This document shows positions 19,280 to 30,264 of a stretch of 64,000 nucleotides of DNA, one piece after another. Source of the DNA: Beverwykella pulmonaria (taxonomy: Eukaryota > Ascomycota > Dothideomycetes > Pleosporales > Melanommataceae); contig BCHH01000009.1 of the NCBI GenBank assembly GCA_001599595.1, forward strand, positions 1,602,901 to 1,666,900, written 5' to 3'. Both the position numbers and the translations under genes were made by a program. The notes beneath the pieces are model-generated. The model was not told the DNA's origin. It worked only from the letters and a program-made list of their open reading frames with translations, and did not search any database. The first letter of the stretch is position 1, and each line of letters opens with the position of its first letter.

Positions 19280-21729
19280 ATGAAGACGGTTTACGCAGAG
19301 TAGGTTTAGGCCATGACTGAAGGTCAGACCAAAATTGCAACAGTTAAGGCGGAGCTTGATAGTCGTAGTTCAAAGGCTCATTCGCTCATTCGCTCATTTA
19401 TGACTACTGTTTGTTTTTGTTGGTATCACATGATTTCTCAGCGTTGATATCACGTGATTTCCCCGCTCTGGCGGCAGTCACATGATCAGCTTTCTGAGTC
19501 AAGGATCCTCAAGGATCCTCGTATCTTAGAACCTCAAAAAGAATATCATCACCACACAAGCAGGACACTAATACTACGGTATTGGAGCCCACTGCTACGT
19601 GGTAATACATTCAACCAGTCGATTACCTCTACTGTGACCGTGAATAACCTCGGGGTTACCGACAGTTTTGAACATTCCATAAAATCCAAATAGTTTATTC
19701 GCGACGAGAGAAGACGTCACTAAATGTGTTGTTTCAGTTCGTGCTAAATCCTTCTCGAGGAGCGTGGTTTGAGAGTAGTTCCCATCATAGAAAAGTCATT
19801 TGCAGAACCAACGTAAATCCATTCTTTAGATTGAAGCACGTTCTTGCATCTTTGTTCCATATATCCGCCTACACAAAGTTTAGCCAGCGATCATTCTCTA
19901 CGGGCCTTACAAGTGTATCGCTAATTACGAAGCGCACAGTGCTAGAACTGTCCTACATACGCGAGAGCCCGTACTCTTTGAATACATATCATGATAACAA
20001 GCAAGTATAATTCTTCATAGACCGACACTTCTATGCGGAGAAAGCGAAAGTAATGTGGGGTCGAAAACATATGGTTGGATGAATGCTTCTCTCATGCAGG
20101 AAATACTACAAATGCAACATAGATAAGCAATAAATAATAGAATGTTTTCTCATTTTAGCCGCTACATAATACGGTCGCAAACCACAAGTTCCTACAAATT
20201 ACCGTGTAGCAATGGAACAAGGTTGAGGTAGCCATTGTTGCCACTAATGGCAGGGTGAGCGCTTAGACGTTTTCATCACTGCCCCAACCACGTCTACTAC
20301 CCATGTGATATATACATGTCCAAAGATAAACTCTAATCAAATGAATTTAAATCCAACATTTCTTCAAAGCATGACAATAGAGAAGTTAAAACCTGTAATA
20401 AATGTAGTCTGGAGGCCGCACGGAAATTTAAGGCGGACAACTCCATCTCGAAGCTGCGACTCATAGTAGTACCAAAACGCAATTATAGGAGGACTATTAT
20501 TCCAAGAGACAAAAGAGCCTTGTGTCCCTAACTTCCCGCTTGTTATGGTGATGGCGGACGAGATTGTTACTGTTCTGCGGGCGACGGACGTCTGAATGTC
20601 TGCAACTCCACAACTTAAAGTTGCCATGTATCCCAGCAACACATAATCTCCTTTATCTCGCTCTTATTCTCACATTTCACCAAAGCCTGGGATCCAATTC
20701 TCTTGTCTTTCTAGCAAACCACAAACTCGTCGTCTTCGAAAAGAAAACAGATGTAGCTAGTATAACACGTAGTAGGGCTGCCTTAACCGATTCGCCAAAA
20801 CTAGTGCTAAACATTAACGTAAAGTAAACAATTAGGAGCATTTGTCCCAAATCCGGGAACTAATCCACAAAAGAGTCCGCCACAGTCTCGTCTACAATAG
20901 ACTACGAGCTATCCATTCGTCATCGCGCTGCCATCGGTGTGGTAAGTCCAACGCAGGAAATAATACCATGCGATGCCAACGATGGGAATGGGCGAAAAGA
21001 ATTGAATATGCCACAATATATGCGCGTTTCCACCACAAGACCAGAGACTTAGGCCGCGAGATTTGGTGGTATGATAGCCAAACCATGCAGGTACTGGCAC
21101 CAACAGGATCTGGAGCAGCGCAGAAATACCACTTAACACGTGTTTGTTACAGTGGGCTTGGGGACGGCCATTGTGGACTTGGTGGATGTACGAGAAATCA
21201 TCTCTCAAGTATTCAGCTGCCTTGACTGCCCCGCGTTTTGACTCCTGGTCCACTGGTAGGCGAAACGTAAGGCCTGCCGTAATAATGGATGCAGATGTCT
21301 TAATAAGAGGAGAAGAGAAATTTTCACGTTATGATGCCTTAGATAACGTTAAATCCAAGGTAGAGAAAAGACTGATACCGAGGTGCTTGAGAGGGGGAGG
21401 GAAGAAGGCAAAGTTATAAGGGGTTGGTGGATGATGTTGAGTCAAGAACAGCTGTGGTCGAACTTGGTGTGGCCTCATGCCTTGGGTTAATGTTGAGGGG
21501 AAATGCTATACTGGGGTGTAGTAGCGTAAGAAAGACGATGGTAGTAGCTACTATATCTCTTTTAAGGACTATGAACGTAATTTCGTTATTTGCGAGCGTG
21601 CTACCAAAGCCTTGTGATAGCTCTGCGATACGGAAAGTGTAGCGAATAAATGTAAAGACTGCACTGAAGGCAAGGGCTAAAATATCAAATAGTGTTAGTC
21701 CATGCTAAGAACGAATAATATACTATAGG
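19280..21729. other. Intergenic with unassigned fragments
   Basis: 2.4 kb without a supported gene. It contains short direct repeats (CTCATTCG-type units near 19378-19400 and a doubled AAGGATCCTC at 19501-19520). A minus-strand hydrophobic frame at 20909-21253 and another open stretch at 20364-20642 may be gene debris, but I cannot assign either to a family. Confidence 0.45.
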
Positions 21730-22445
21730 GTTTTCTTATCTGAGAATGTAAAAACTTGGAACTTGCACCATAGAAATGCTTTAAACTTTAGAAAAGATCG
21801 TAAAGTCAAAGAAATAGGCTCCTGAGACCCAAGTACTGCGCGAACTGCTCTAGAAAAGTCGGCACACAAGAGCATGGAAAGCGCAATTGAGGCAACTTGG
21901 AAAGCCAGACCAGCAACCATGTAAGCCGAGGACACCATAATGTCACGTGGATATGCCACTGACTAGTCAGTCCGTCATATATATATATCAGCTGTACATA
22001 CATCACATACAATACACCTTTTTCCTCCGCCCTCCAGCTTACAAACCATAATATGAATTCCATGTTATTTCTTCTCGCTGGTGTCTGCACCAGGCCAATA
22101 GTGAGAGCGACCAGATACTTGCCATTTCATTATCAGCATTGAAAAGGGATCAAAAGGGATACAATCTAGTGCTAACATCACGAATGGTCTCTTCGTAAAT
22201 GGATTGCAGTGCATCTGAATACGCGCGACATATCCAACAATCTCTAAGATAAGACCACAGAACATACGGGTAAGGAAGCCTCAAGTCTGACTCCAAATGC
22301 CGAGAAGAGTCAGAACAAGTACTGCTAGAGCAAAGATGCTGATATAGAAAGCATTTCCACCAAGACTTGGGTCGTATTGTACCTGTCCATTTATCAACGA
22401 GCAGGTCGCAAGCGTATAGTTTTCGGTAGGAAAACTGGGATCCAT
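21730..22445 (-). pseudogene. RTA1-like membrane protein remnant
   Basis: Starting from an ATG at 22445 the frame gives YDPSLGGNAFYISIFALAVL, a TGA stop, then GFLTRMFCGLILEIVGYVAR and IQMHCNPF. This is the N-terminal half of the fungal RTA1-like seven-helix family, in which LEIxGYxxRI and NPF are conserved. A second segment near 21960-21820 reads RDIMVSSAYMVAGLAFQVAS, matching a later membrane helix. The stop stands where family members usually have Arg (CGA to TGA), and the section between is scrambled. RTA1 proteins are associated with resistance to toxic lipids and drugs. This copy is broken. Confidence 0.6.
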
Positions 22446-22759
22446 GAGTGTACAAAAGCTAGAAGAAATTTATGACCATGAAAATCGGGTGTATATTTTA
22501 AATTAATTTATTAAAGTCCAATTAAGTGTCAACGGCAGCGTTAAAATCTTTCCTCCAATAAGCTCTTGCTAGAATTGAACTTTCTCTGAACTGACGTTCC
22601 TTATCCCAAAAAGTCGTGGCCATTGTTACTCTATGGAGGTTTTCAGTGCCACAAATCTCTTTGAAGAATTTCAACCTCGCACAGTTCTTCCTCCTATCTC
22701 GAAGTCGATGATGCAATGGAGGTAGATGATGCCACTCAGTCGGATTCGCGTCTCATATG

Positions 22760-23243
22760 ACTTAACTAGCTAAAAATGTGATCTCTTGAAGTATGTCCCC
22801 GTCGCTCATGTGTGTATCATCTCGAACAGGCGTGTCTAAAGGACAAGTGCAAGTTTCCATCTCGGGAAGGCTCATTGTCTACATTTTGAGTCCCATAATG
22901 CCTACAGAACATCTTCGATAGTATTTTTCATCACGGATTGGAAGGGGATATGCACGCACGACTCTAGGCTATAATAATCTACAATTAGCTGTCCGATGTA
23001 GCCTGTTATGAACCTCAACTTGCCAGCTCCTGTCATCCCCAGCACGGCAATGAAAATATCTTCTTGGCTGTCTTTCTTGGTGCATAGCACAAAAAAAGTT
23101 TTCTCGGGGTTCGCCAACCTAAGCGTCGTGGCTGCTTCCTGCGATCTTCGTTGAGTTATAGCAATCTTGGGAAGGATTATAGTCCCGAATGGGGTCAAGG
23201 CCGAGCAGAAAGCTTTGCAAAAGAGAGAAACCCTATGAGGCAT
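22760..23243 (-). pseudogene. P-loop GTPase (AIG1/dynamin-like G domain) remnant
   Basis: The frame contains DIFIAVLGMTGAGKLRFI, a GxTGAGKS-type Walker A motif in which the Ser after Lys has become Leu. It continues as YYSLESCVHIP, the usual switch I region (SLxSCT). After stops, TPVRDDTHMSDGDILQEITF follows, a corrupted form of the DTPGFDDTxRSDxDIL switch II motif common in fungal AIG1-like proteins. In-frame stops lie between the two blocks. G domains of this kind occur in fungal incompatibility and NLR-like proteins. The remnant lies just inside the second DUF6594/caspase block. Confidence 0.6.
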
Positions 23244-23879
23244 GTTAATCAGTCCATCAACAGAGCTGACAGTATTTAGAAGGACAAAGCGTCATTTACA
23301 CCAGTAAAGAATATTATAATGCGATCCAAAATATGGTTACCAGAACTTCTTTGCCGAAAGTTTAGCCTTGCATGAATGTGCATGCATATGCATGCATATG
23401 CACTACGCAAACTCAGAAGAGGTGGTGGAACGCTGAAATATTGATAGACTTTGATGTGGCAGAGTCTCATACTCCGGCGCTTGCTCAGGTGCGTTCGCTA
23501 TGACACGACGCAAGGCTAAGACATAATGATGTATATTCGCAGCCCACCATTTGTGCCCTTCTCACCCGCGAATTAAACAGGCAGTCTCCGAAAGAAGGCA
23601 ACGATTGATCACAAACAAATAAGTTTTTGTTCGTTTGACATTTCTGCTTACCGTCGGTTGGTAATACTTTCCACTTGATCGGCTCATGCCATTGATTATA
23701 GTATTCAAGACTGCCCATCAAATATTGAGACTTTCTGGCTGGCTCGCGATATTCGATGTTGGTACCCAAGGTTTCTGTAAAGGGATTTTGAGTTGGATTG
23801 TTCTCTTACTGTAGTCCTCCTGGGTCTCTTCCAAGAACGTCTTTTTATGGAAGAGACAATATCCACTATCCTATTATCC
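23244..23879. other. Intergenic with an unassigned minus-strand frame
   Basis: A 94-codon minus-strand frame (23485-23769) is present but I recognise no domain in it. Two tandem CATGCATATG units lie at 23381-23400. Confidence 0.4.
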
Positions 23880-24030
23880 CACACGCCGCACTAATTGCAC
23901 ACCTAGTGTTGCCTAGTAGTGGCATCGCCGACTTATATTGACTGTAGGCCAGTCCAAGCGGTACTGTTATCATACCTGTACCAATGCTGATCGCGGCCGA
24001 TATCGCTTTAGGGAAGTACCGGGGACTATG
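23880..24030 (-). pseudogene. DUF6536-like fragment
   Basis: A short segment reads MITVPLGLAYSQYKSAMPLL followed by CAISAAC. This resembles the conserved stretch of the fungal DUF6536 membrane-protein family (Lxxx-S-x-MPLxGS-x-SAAISAAC). It is followed by stops. About 50 residues are left, so the call rests on one motif. Confidence 0.45.
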
Positions 24031-24220
24031 ACGGGTTGAGCAGGATGCTATATGTGGAGAGACAGTAATGGGCAGTGGATGAGGTGTCAGGGTGCAAAAC
24101 GAAGAACGTGTGTATGTTGTGACTAACCGAAATTAAAGACTTTTTATGCGCGAACGTGCAGCTCCATCCTCCCCCGCCACCCTACCACCATCATCTCACG
24201 TAGCAACACTCTCTCCGCTC

Positions 24221-25575
24221 TCAGCTACCCTCCCGACCCAACCCTGCCTTCCCACCAAAATTACTAATAAACACGACCAAAACGGCACAATACGCTGCAC
24301 TAGCCGCAAACAACTCATGTCGCTTCGCTTTGGTCAACATGCTCATCGCGGCCGAGAATAACAGGGTGAAAACGACCAAGACGCCAGTAGCATTGAAGTT
24401 CGAGGTATTGTTTCCACTGCTGGTGATCTTGCACATGACTACAACTGGCAGTACGAGGAGCACGAAGATGGTAAGCGTGATAATGAGGTTGACGAGCGAA
24501 GAGATGCGGGACGACGAGTAGTAGTGGATGTGCTTGTTATTTGTCTTGGAGCGGAGCTCAGGAGTGGTAAAGAGTCTCTGTTGCAACAAAACAGATTTCA
24601 GTCAGTAAACATCGTCCATGGAATGATTGTGGGAACCAGATGGAGATGGATGACTTACATGAATGAAAGTGCAATGGCACTTGCGGATCAGGTTCTCAAT
24701 CAGCCCATCAAAGCCGCCCCATTCCCGCCCGTGTCGAAGACTTATAAGGTCCTCTTTGCGTTTGATGAATTCTTCTTCCAGCTCGTACGCGAGCGGCTTC
24801 TCGTTCCAGAACCAGGTACGGAAACTACGGTAATCGCGTTTCGAAGGCCGTTGGAAGAGGTTTAAGTCGCGTGCCTTGAGTAGTATCTCGTCTAGAGGCG
24901 TGACGCGTCAATTCAGTCCGAGCAGGAGGGAAGAGAAGAAAAGGACGCGGCGAGGAGGCATACCATAGTTGACGAGCTTGTCTCGAATTGCAGCTATCAA
25001 CTTTGCACGCGAGCTTTCCGTCTTCTCGCGCTTAGCTTGCCGAAGGTCATATGCTCGAGACATCAAGCGCTTCTCGTTGCCATTCTCAGCGTCCATCTTG
25101 TCCAGATCGCCGAGTTGACCTTCCATGCACCGTAGTTCATCTTGAAGTTCTAGAATAACGCGTGAATGCAAATAATTAAACGCTCGATAAATCGAAAAGT
25201 TAGACTCGCTCGACTGAAATGCTGCTTGGCGAGGATATCCATTTTGGTAATCCTGCACTGTGTGCTGGTTGGTAAACTGGTTGAACAGTTACGTTACTTG
25301 TGGCTGTGCTTACAGGGTATAGTGACGGTTTTCTGGATTTCGTGCTCTGCTTGTATTACTGTTACAATGGGAGGTGCAGGCTCTGAGAAGCGTTAGCAAA
25401 ACCTAGCAATATTTGGTGTGGCGGAGCATATACTGTACGAATCAGGATTGACTATCGTCGTTGTGGGACTACTTATAGTAATGATAGCATCGCCGGTTCC
25501 CTGCGAGCTAAATGAATCATGTTTCTCCGGAATAGCTGCAAGGTTACTAGCAGAGAGAGGAGAGATTTGGGCCAT
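24221..25575 (-). CDS. DUF6594 membrane protein (block B)
   Basis: Exons, 5' to 3': 25575-25434, 25382-25314, 25257-24964, 24891-24659 and 24577-24221, giving 364 residues. All introns are GT-AG (51, 56, 72 and 81 nt) and the phases agree. Residues about 75-170 carry the family start (QNGYPRQAAFQ, then FSIYRAFNYLHSRVILELQD). The middle has LFQRPSKRDYRSFRTWFWN and LRHGREWGGFDGLIENLI. The C-terminus has three hydrophobic segments, near 268-293, 304-322 and 332-350, the last reading AVLVVFISNFGG. This is a textbook member of the DUF6594 family. The helical N-terminal half probably faces the cytoplasm. It is head-to-tail with the small SH3-like gene (187 bases away), and a caspase-like gene follows. 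Function unknown. Confidence 0.88.
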
Positions 25576-25762
25576 AGTAAGGCTGCGCTGATGACGAAGA
25601 AAAGCAAAGTCAACACCGTGTTTAAACAGAAACGTGCTGAATTGGGACCTTTTTCAACGTTGCCGTGTGTTGATTGATACTACAAGGCTGTGAGGCCGCA
25701 AGGCCAAAAAAATCGATTCCGCGGAGGCATATTCGTTAAACAAAGTGAGGCTACCATGCCTT

Positions 25763-26167
25763 TCATCCAATCCAATCCTTCAGTTTAGACTCCGGAAACC
25801 AACTACCACCTTTGTACAGATTTCCGGTGAGCGGGTCTGTTAACTGATACTCCCAACTGCCCTGAACCATCTGAGACATTCGAACCGTGAAATATTTGTT
25901 GAAAGTGCGTGATGTTCCAACATCAGATATTTCTGTAACAACCATGCCACATTCATCCCCGACGTCGAAGCCGGCCAATTTCTGTTCATAACATTAGCTA
26001 TTGTTTAACTGTACTCATAAATTGCACTGCACCGGTTTCGCAAATGGATCTACAACGACTGTAGACTTTTTTGGTTCATTATCCCCATCCTAAGGCATTG
26101 CCAAGGCACCGGTCAGCGTTAATATCGATTGCCTCTTTTGGTTTCGCCTCACCTGATCCGACATCAT
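25763..26167 (-). CDS. Small SH3-like hypothetical protein (block B)
   Basis: Three exons, 26167-26153, 26089-26033 and 25981-25763, give 96 residues; starting at the next ATG (26164) gives 95. The introns are 63 and 51 nt, both between codons, the first with a GCTGAC-like branch point. A short charged leader (DGDNEPKKSTVVVDPFAKP) precedes a beta-rich domain: AGFDVGDECGMVVTE, then WEYQLTDPLTGNLYKGG and SWFPESKLKDW. The ending (YxLxD...L..G..F.ESxL) matches the small protein at 13768-14138, and both have charged leaders. No membrane or signal sequence is present. It is divergent from the caspase-like gene (558 bases between starts). An adaptor or regulatory role towards the caspase or the DUF6594 protein is inference from gene order. 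Confidence 0.65.
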
Positions 26168-26660
26168 GAGGCTCTTGGAAAAGATGGAAAGTTCAGACAC
26201 CGTTTGTATACTTTTGACAGGAAAACAAATGTAGAGTGAGCACGGTAAGGCAGAGCGGGAGCGGCCGTGTCTGAGCCTGACCCGACGATAGTGGCCATAC
26301 TTAAAGCTGTGCAGCCAGCAGAGTTACACAGAGTCCCAGTCTGCCTTGCAACAGGACACAGCTGTCTCCGAAAAGTGGTAATGTTGAGCCTCAAGTGTGC
26401 TGTCATTGGGACAAATGATCAGCTGCATTTCGTTTAGGGGGGTGGTACTCGAAGCTGGTTGGAAGAGATAGACTGGGATCTCGTGTCGACATTGATATGC
26501 CGATTAGTCGACGGCTGGCAGCCACTGGTGAACTCGCCAAGCCATGCAAAAGTCCTCCAATAGTCAAAGTGAGTTGTGAGACTCAGCCTTGATACACAGC
26601 CACTGCGAATTCCTCCCCATTTTGCAATGGATCGTAGCAATGTGCGATATTATAGGTCTT
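26168..26660. other. Divergent promoter region
   Basis: About 490 bases between the small SH3-like gene and the caspase-like gene. The short frames here lack domains. Confidence 0.5.
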
Positions 26661-26666
26661 TATAAA
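26661..26666 (+). promoter_or_regulatory. TATA box of the caspase-like gene
   Basis: TATAAA 64 bases upstream of the first ATG at 26725. Confidence 0.45.
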
Positions 26667-26724
26667 ACCTCACACTCTCCTACGGGTTGCCCTACAACTC
26701 TCAGCCTAGGTGACACCACACAAG

Positions 26725-28201
26725 ATGGCAACACAACGTCAGCCAGTTGTATTACCAGAGCTCAATACAACCCCCTTTCCATCTCGCAGTCCTCCACCGG
26801 GTGAAATTATAAGGCAAAATCCAGCTGTTGTGCCTGACGGAAAACCTGTGTGCCCGCCCGAGGATGAGGAAGCGAAACGAGAACTGAAGAAGGAATCGGA
26901 AAGACAGGCCTGGTTCCAGAATGAAGCCAATAATATCCTGGATATCCCCAATGGATATCTCAACGTAGCCGTTTTGATAATACGTTGGCATGAAGACATT
27001 GACGAATTCAAAGGCCACAACGAAGAAGTGAGTATGGACAACTGAATGTATTGGGCTTGTTATTCACATTTCCAGATCGCGAGACTTGAGAACCTTTTTC
27101 GGTCCCGGTTCAATTACCATTGCGAGGTCGTCAAGCTAAAGAATTGCAAGAAGTCTCAGGTCGACCTAAACTTCGCAATTATGAAACACATCCACGAACA
27201 CGATGGACCTGACAACCTCTTGATCATTTACTATACGGGCCACGGAAATTTGGTTAACGAAGAAAGTGGACAGCGTCTGGAGCTATCAGCGTAAGTGATT
27301 TGATTTGGGTTGCTCTTCTTCCTTGCTGATCGAGAATAGCACTCAGAATTGGACCCAGAGAAGGGGTACTCATGTTCCGGTGGCATTCTGGGACGAGGCG
27401 GAGATTCCACTTCGAAATTTGGCCGAAGGCGACGTACTGTCGATTTTAGATTGCTGTTTTGCTAGCAGCGCTGCGTTAAAGAGTAGAAATGAGGAGTTCA
27501 GGACTTATCAACTGCTAGCTGCTTCTTCGCCAAACGAGACGACTAGCTGTCCGGGAAAGAACTCGTTCACCACAGCCCTGATCGACTCGATGGAAGAACT
27601 GCTACACGAGCATAACCGCGAAAACTTCCCGGTGACCAAACTCTGGGAAAGGATTAACTTGAAGCGTAAGAAGTCAGCGTCGCTGATATGGGATCGACTT
27701 CACAAGTACAAACGCAATATACAGCTGGCACCATTAGAACCTGGAATTATATGCCAGGAAGAGAGAGAGAAATCGTTTCGCAGTGGCGACCCCGAAAAAG
27801 CTTCCTTGACACTTCGGATCTCCCTCAAGGCTGACGACCTATCCAAACTGCAGATCCAGAGTCTTGCGCAACATTTGCCCCAAGCTTGCAAGGATGCGGA
27901 TGTCCCAGTGCGCCGAATCGACTGGATCAAAATGGAAACGTCGACTCGACCGATCAGCTTTCCTGCTGCTGTAACTGCTCTTAGTGTTGCGAAGGGCTGG
28001 ATGGGGAAGAGCAGCGCTCGGAGAAGCAAGTCGGCAGGACAGCGGAGAAGTTCACCTTCGAGAAAACGATCGGAACCAGACGGCGTTCTGTTGTCACCGC
28101 CTTCGAAGCGACGAGTATCGAAGTCAAGTCCCCCAACGCCTGTCTCCCCGGGAAGCGTTGTCATTGCGGAAGAGACGATGTCTTCCCCGGGAGAGGCATA
28201 G
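26725..28201 (+). CDS. Caspase-like (peptidase C14) protein with basic tail
   Basis: Exons 26725-27027, 27076-27290 and 27340-28201 give 459 residues; introns are 48 and 49 nt. Residues 1-75 are proline-rich and then highly charged. The caspase-like core starts at about residue 80 (LNVAVLIIRWHEDIDEF). The dyad is His157 in IIYYTGHGNL and Cys212 in ILDCCFASS, followed by RTYQLLAASSPNETT and SFTTALIDSME, the usual order for short fungal caspase-like domains. From about 375 the tail is Ser/Arg/Lys/Pro-rich with basic clusters (SRKRSEP, PSKRRVSKSS) that could be nuclear-localisation or cleavage sites. It is shorter than, and differently built from, the caspase at 14248-16257. Both catalytic residues are intact. 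It is divergent from the small SH3-like gene. Confidence 0.85.
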
Positions 28202-28535
28202 GGGCCACTAGCCGAGTATGCGAGTCCGGAGGGAGAGATGAGAAAGGTTGAAAAAGTTCGTCTGCAACTAAGGTGCAATGTGGGATCAATCTGGTGCAGC
28301 AATGCTCTGTTTTTTTACTAAGGGAAGCTGCACGATGGAATCAGTAGGCCCAAGTGGAGATAGGAGATTGGGATATAGCTTGAGATTGTTGGTAGAGGGG
28401 CACTACACTAGAGTTGCGACCCCCGAAATGCGCTATGCCTCATCCAGTACGGCTAAGCCCCGGCTCCGCTAGCTCCGATCAGTGATCACCTTGGCCAAAC
28501 ACACTCTCCAGCTCCAACACTCATTCACACCCACC
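28202..28535. other. Intergenic
   Basis: 334 bases between the caspase-like gene and the aminopeptidase gene; this is the boundary between accessory and core regions. No gene seen. Confidence 0.6.
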
Positions 28536-29805
28536 ATGAAGTCTACTATTCTTCTTTCCCTATGCACCGCTACGCTCGCTGCAGCTGCCGCTCAGCCAAT
28601 AGAGCCTCAAATCGTTCTTCAAGACCCGCTCCTGCAACCGACCATCATTGAACCCGACGAGTATCTGATTGAGCTTTCTCCTGGTGAGACAAGACTGGTC
28701 ACTGAGGATGAGAAGTGGGCGCTACGTCGGGTACGTCTTTCTCGAGCTCCGTGAGCTCCAGGCTTTTGATTCGCGGTTGTTGTGGCCGTCTTGTTTGAGC
28801 TCGCCACTAACGTTTCCACAGGAAGGTGTTAACTTCTTCGACATTACGCACACGCCAGACCTCGGTATACTCAACAGCAAGCAAAATGTCGAAAGTGTGA
28901 CGTTTCCCTCCAAAGTTGCGCACAACGAGAGCGTCATTCCCCTGCTCAAACAGCTCGAGAAGAAAAACATGAGGAAGCACTTGGAAGTCTTCACTGCCTT
29001 CCACACCCGATACTACAAGTCGCAGTACGGCGTTCAGTCGTCAGCATGGCTGCTAGGTCAGGTCAACAGCACACTGAACGAGACTGGAGCATTGGAGCAT
29101 GGCGCCTCCGTCAAGGCATTCCCTCATCCGTGGGGCCAGAGCTCCATCATCGCCACGATCCCCGGCAAGAGCAATAAAACGATCGTCATCGGCGCACACC
29201 AAGACAGCATCAACCTCTTCTTTCCCTCCTTCCTGTCCGCTCCCGGCGCAGACGACGATGGAAGCGGCACCGTCACAATCCTTGAAGCCCTCCGCGTGCT
29301 CCTCCAATCCCCCGACATCCTCAAGGGCAAGGGCGAGAACACTGTCGAATTCCACTGGTACTCGGCCGAAGAAGGCGGCCTCCTCGGCTCGCAAGCCATC
29401 TTCCAGTCCTACGAGAAGGAAGGCAGGGATGTCAAAGCCATGCTCCAGCAAGATATGACCGGTTACGTGCAAAAGACTCTTGATGCGGGCGAACCTGAAT
29501 CCGTCGGAGTCATCACTGATTTTGTGGACCCAAATCTTACCGAGTTTATCAAAGAGGTCATCACCGAGTACTGCGATATCCCGTATATCCTAACCAAATG
29601 CGGATATGCATGCTCTGACCACGCCAGTGCCTCGAAGGCGGGATACCCGTCTGCGTTCGTTATTGAGTCAGACTTCAAGTACTCGGATAACAAAATCCAT
29701 ACCAGCGATGACAAGATCGAGTACCTGAGCTTCGATCACATGCTTCAACATGCGCGGCTTACTTTAGGACTAGCGTATGAATTGGCGTTTGCAAAATTCA
29801 AGTAG
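28536..29805 (+). CDS. Secreted leucine aminopeptidase, peptidase family M28
   Basis: Exons 28536-28730 and 28822-29805, with a 91-nt intron, give 392 residues. A signal peptide (residues 1-18) and a propeptide lead into the catalytic domain. Metal ligands of family M28E are visible: His191 and Asp193 in VIGAHQDS, the Asp cluster 209-211 in PGADDDGSG, Glu248/Glu249 in SAEEGGLLG, Asp276 in QQDMTGY and His332 in [11 protein letters not shown]. The enzyme uses two zinc ions to remove N-terminal residues, preferring Leu and other hydrophobics, from extracellular peptides. Cys325 and Cys329 correspond to the conserved disulfide. Several N-glycosylation sites fit secretion. Length and layout match fungal Lap1-type enzymes. 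The first intron falls at the propeptide. Confidence 0.92.
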
Positions 29806-30264
29806 AGGGCCTGACCCGTTGTTACTGTTTCCCTTTGCATGTTGTTCTTATAGGCTGGGAATCGATTTCGCACCCTGTATACTAGATTGGACACGCAGGC
29901 ATCGCAGTGTTCTTGCTGCGTAATAAATAGGATCGGTACGTCACCTGCACCGCAATGGCATGCACGAACTTTTCCTTAGTGCAAACTGTAAAACGCTTCC
30001 TGAGCGACACGATGCGATATAGTGGTGTCAGGTTGGTTCTTTGGTCCTATTACAAACTTCACACCACTAAAAGTAAGCCGCTCAATCAGAGTACGTTACC
30101 TCACACGCGTCCTCCGCAGTGGCTTACCTAAGCGGCGTTCTTGGCAGGAGAAGCGCACCTCGATGTCCTCTGGTCGCGTAGTTTAGCCAGCTGGTGTGTC
30201 TTCCACGGCGTCCATCCACCCCTACGCGTCTCTGAGAGACATCCGGTCTTTTACCAATACAATC
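29806..30264. other. Intergenic, leader of MCD4
   Basis: About 460 bases containing the 3' flank of the aminopeptidase gene and the promoter/leader of MCD4. No other coding region seen. Confidence 0.6.

Noticed and set aside
23381..23400. CATGCATATG doubled sequence
   Set aside because: Two 10-bp units only; likely a chance microsatellite rather than an element end.
27700..28302. 200-codon minus-strand frame opposite the caspase-like tail
   Set aside because: Shadow of the low-complexity basic tail.
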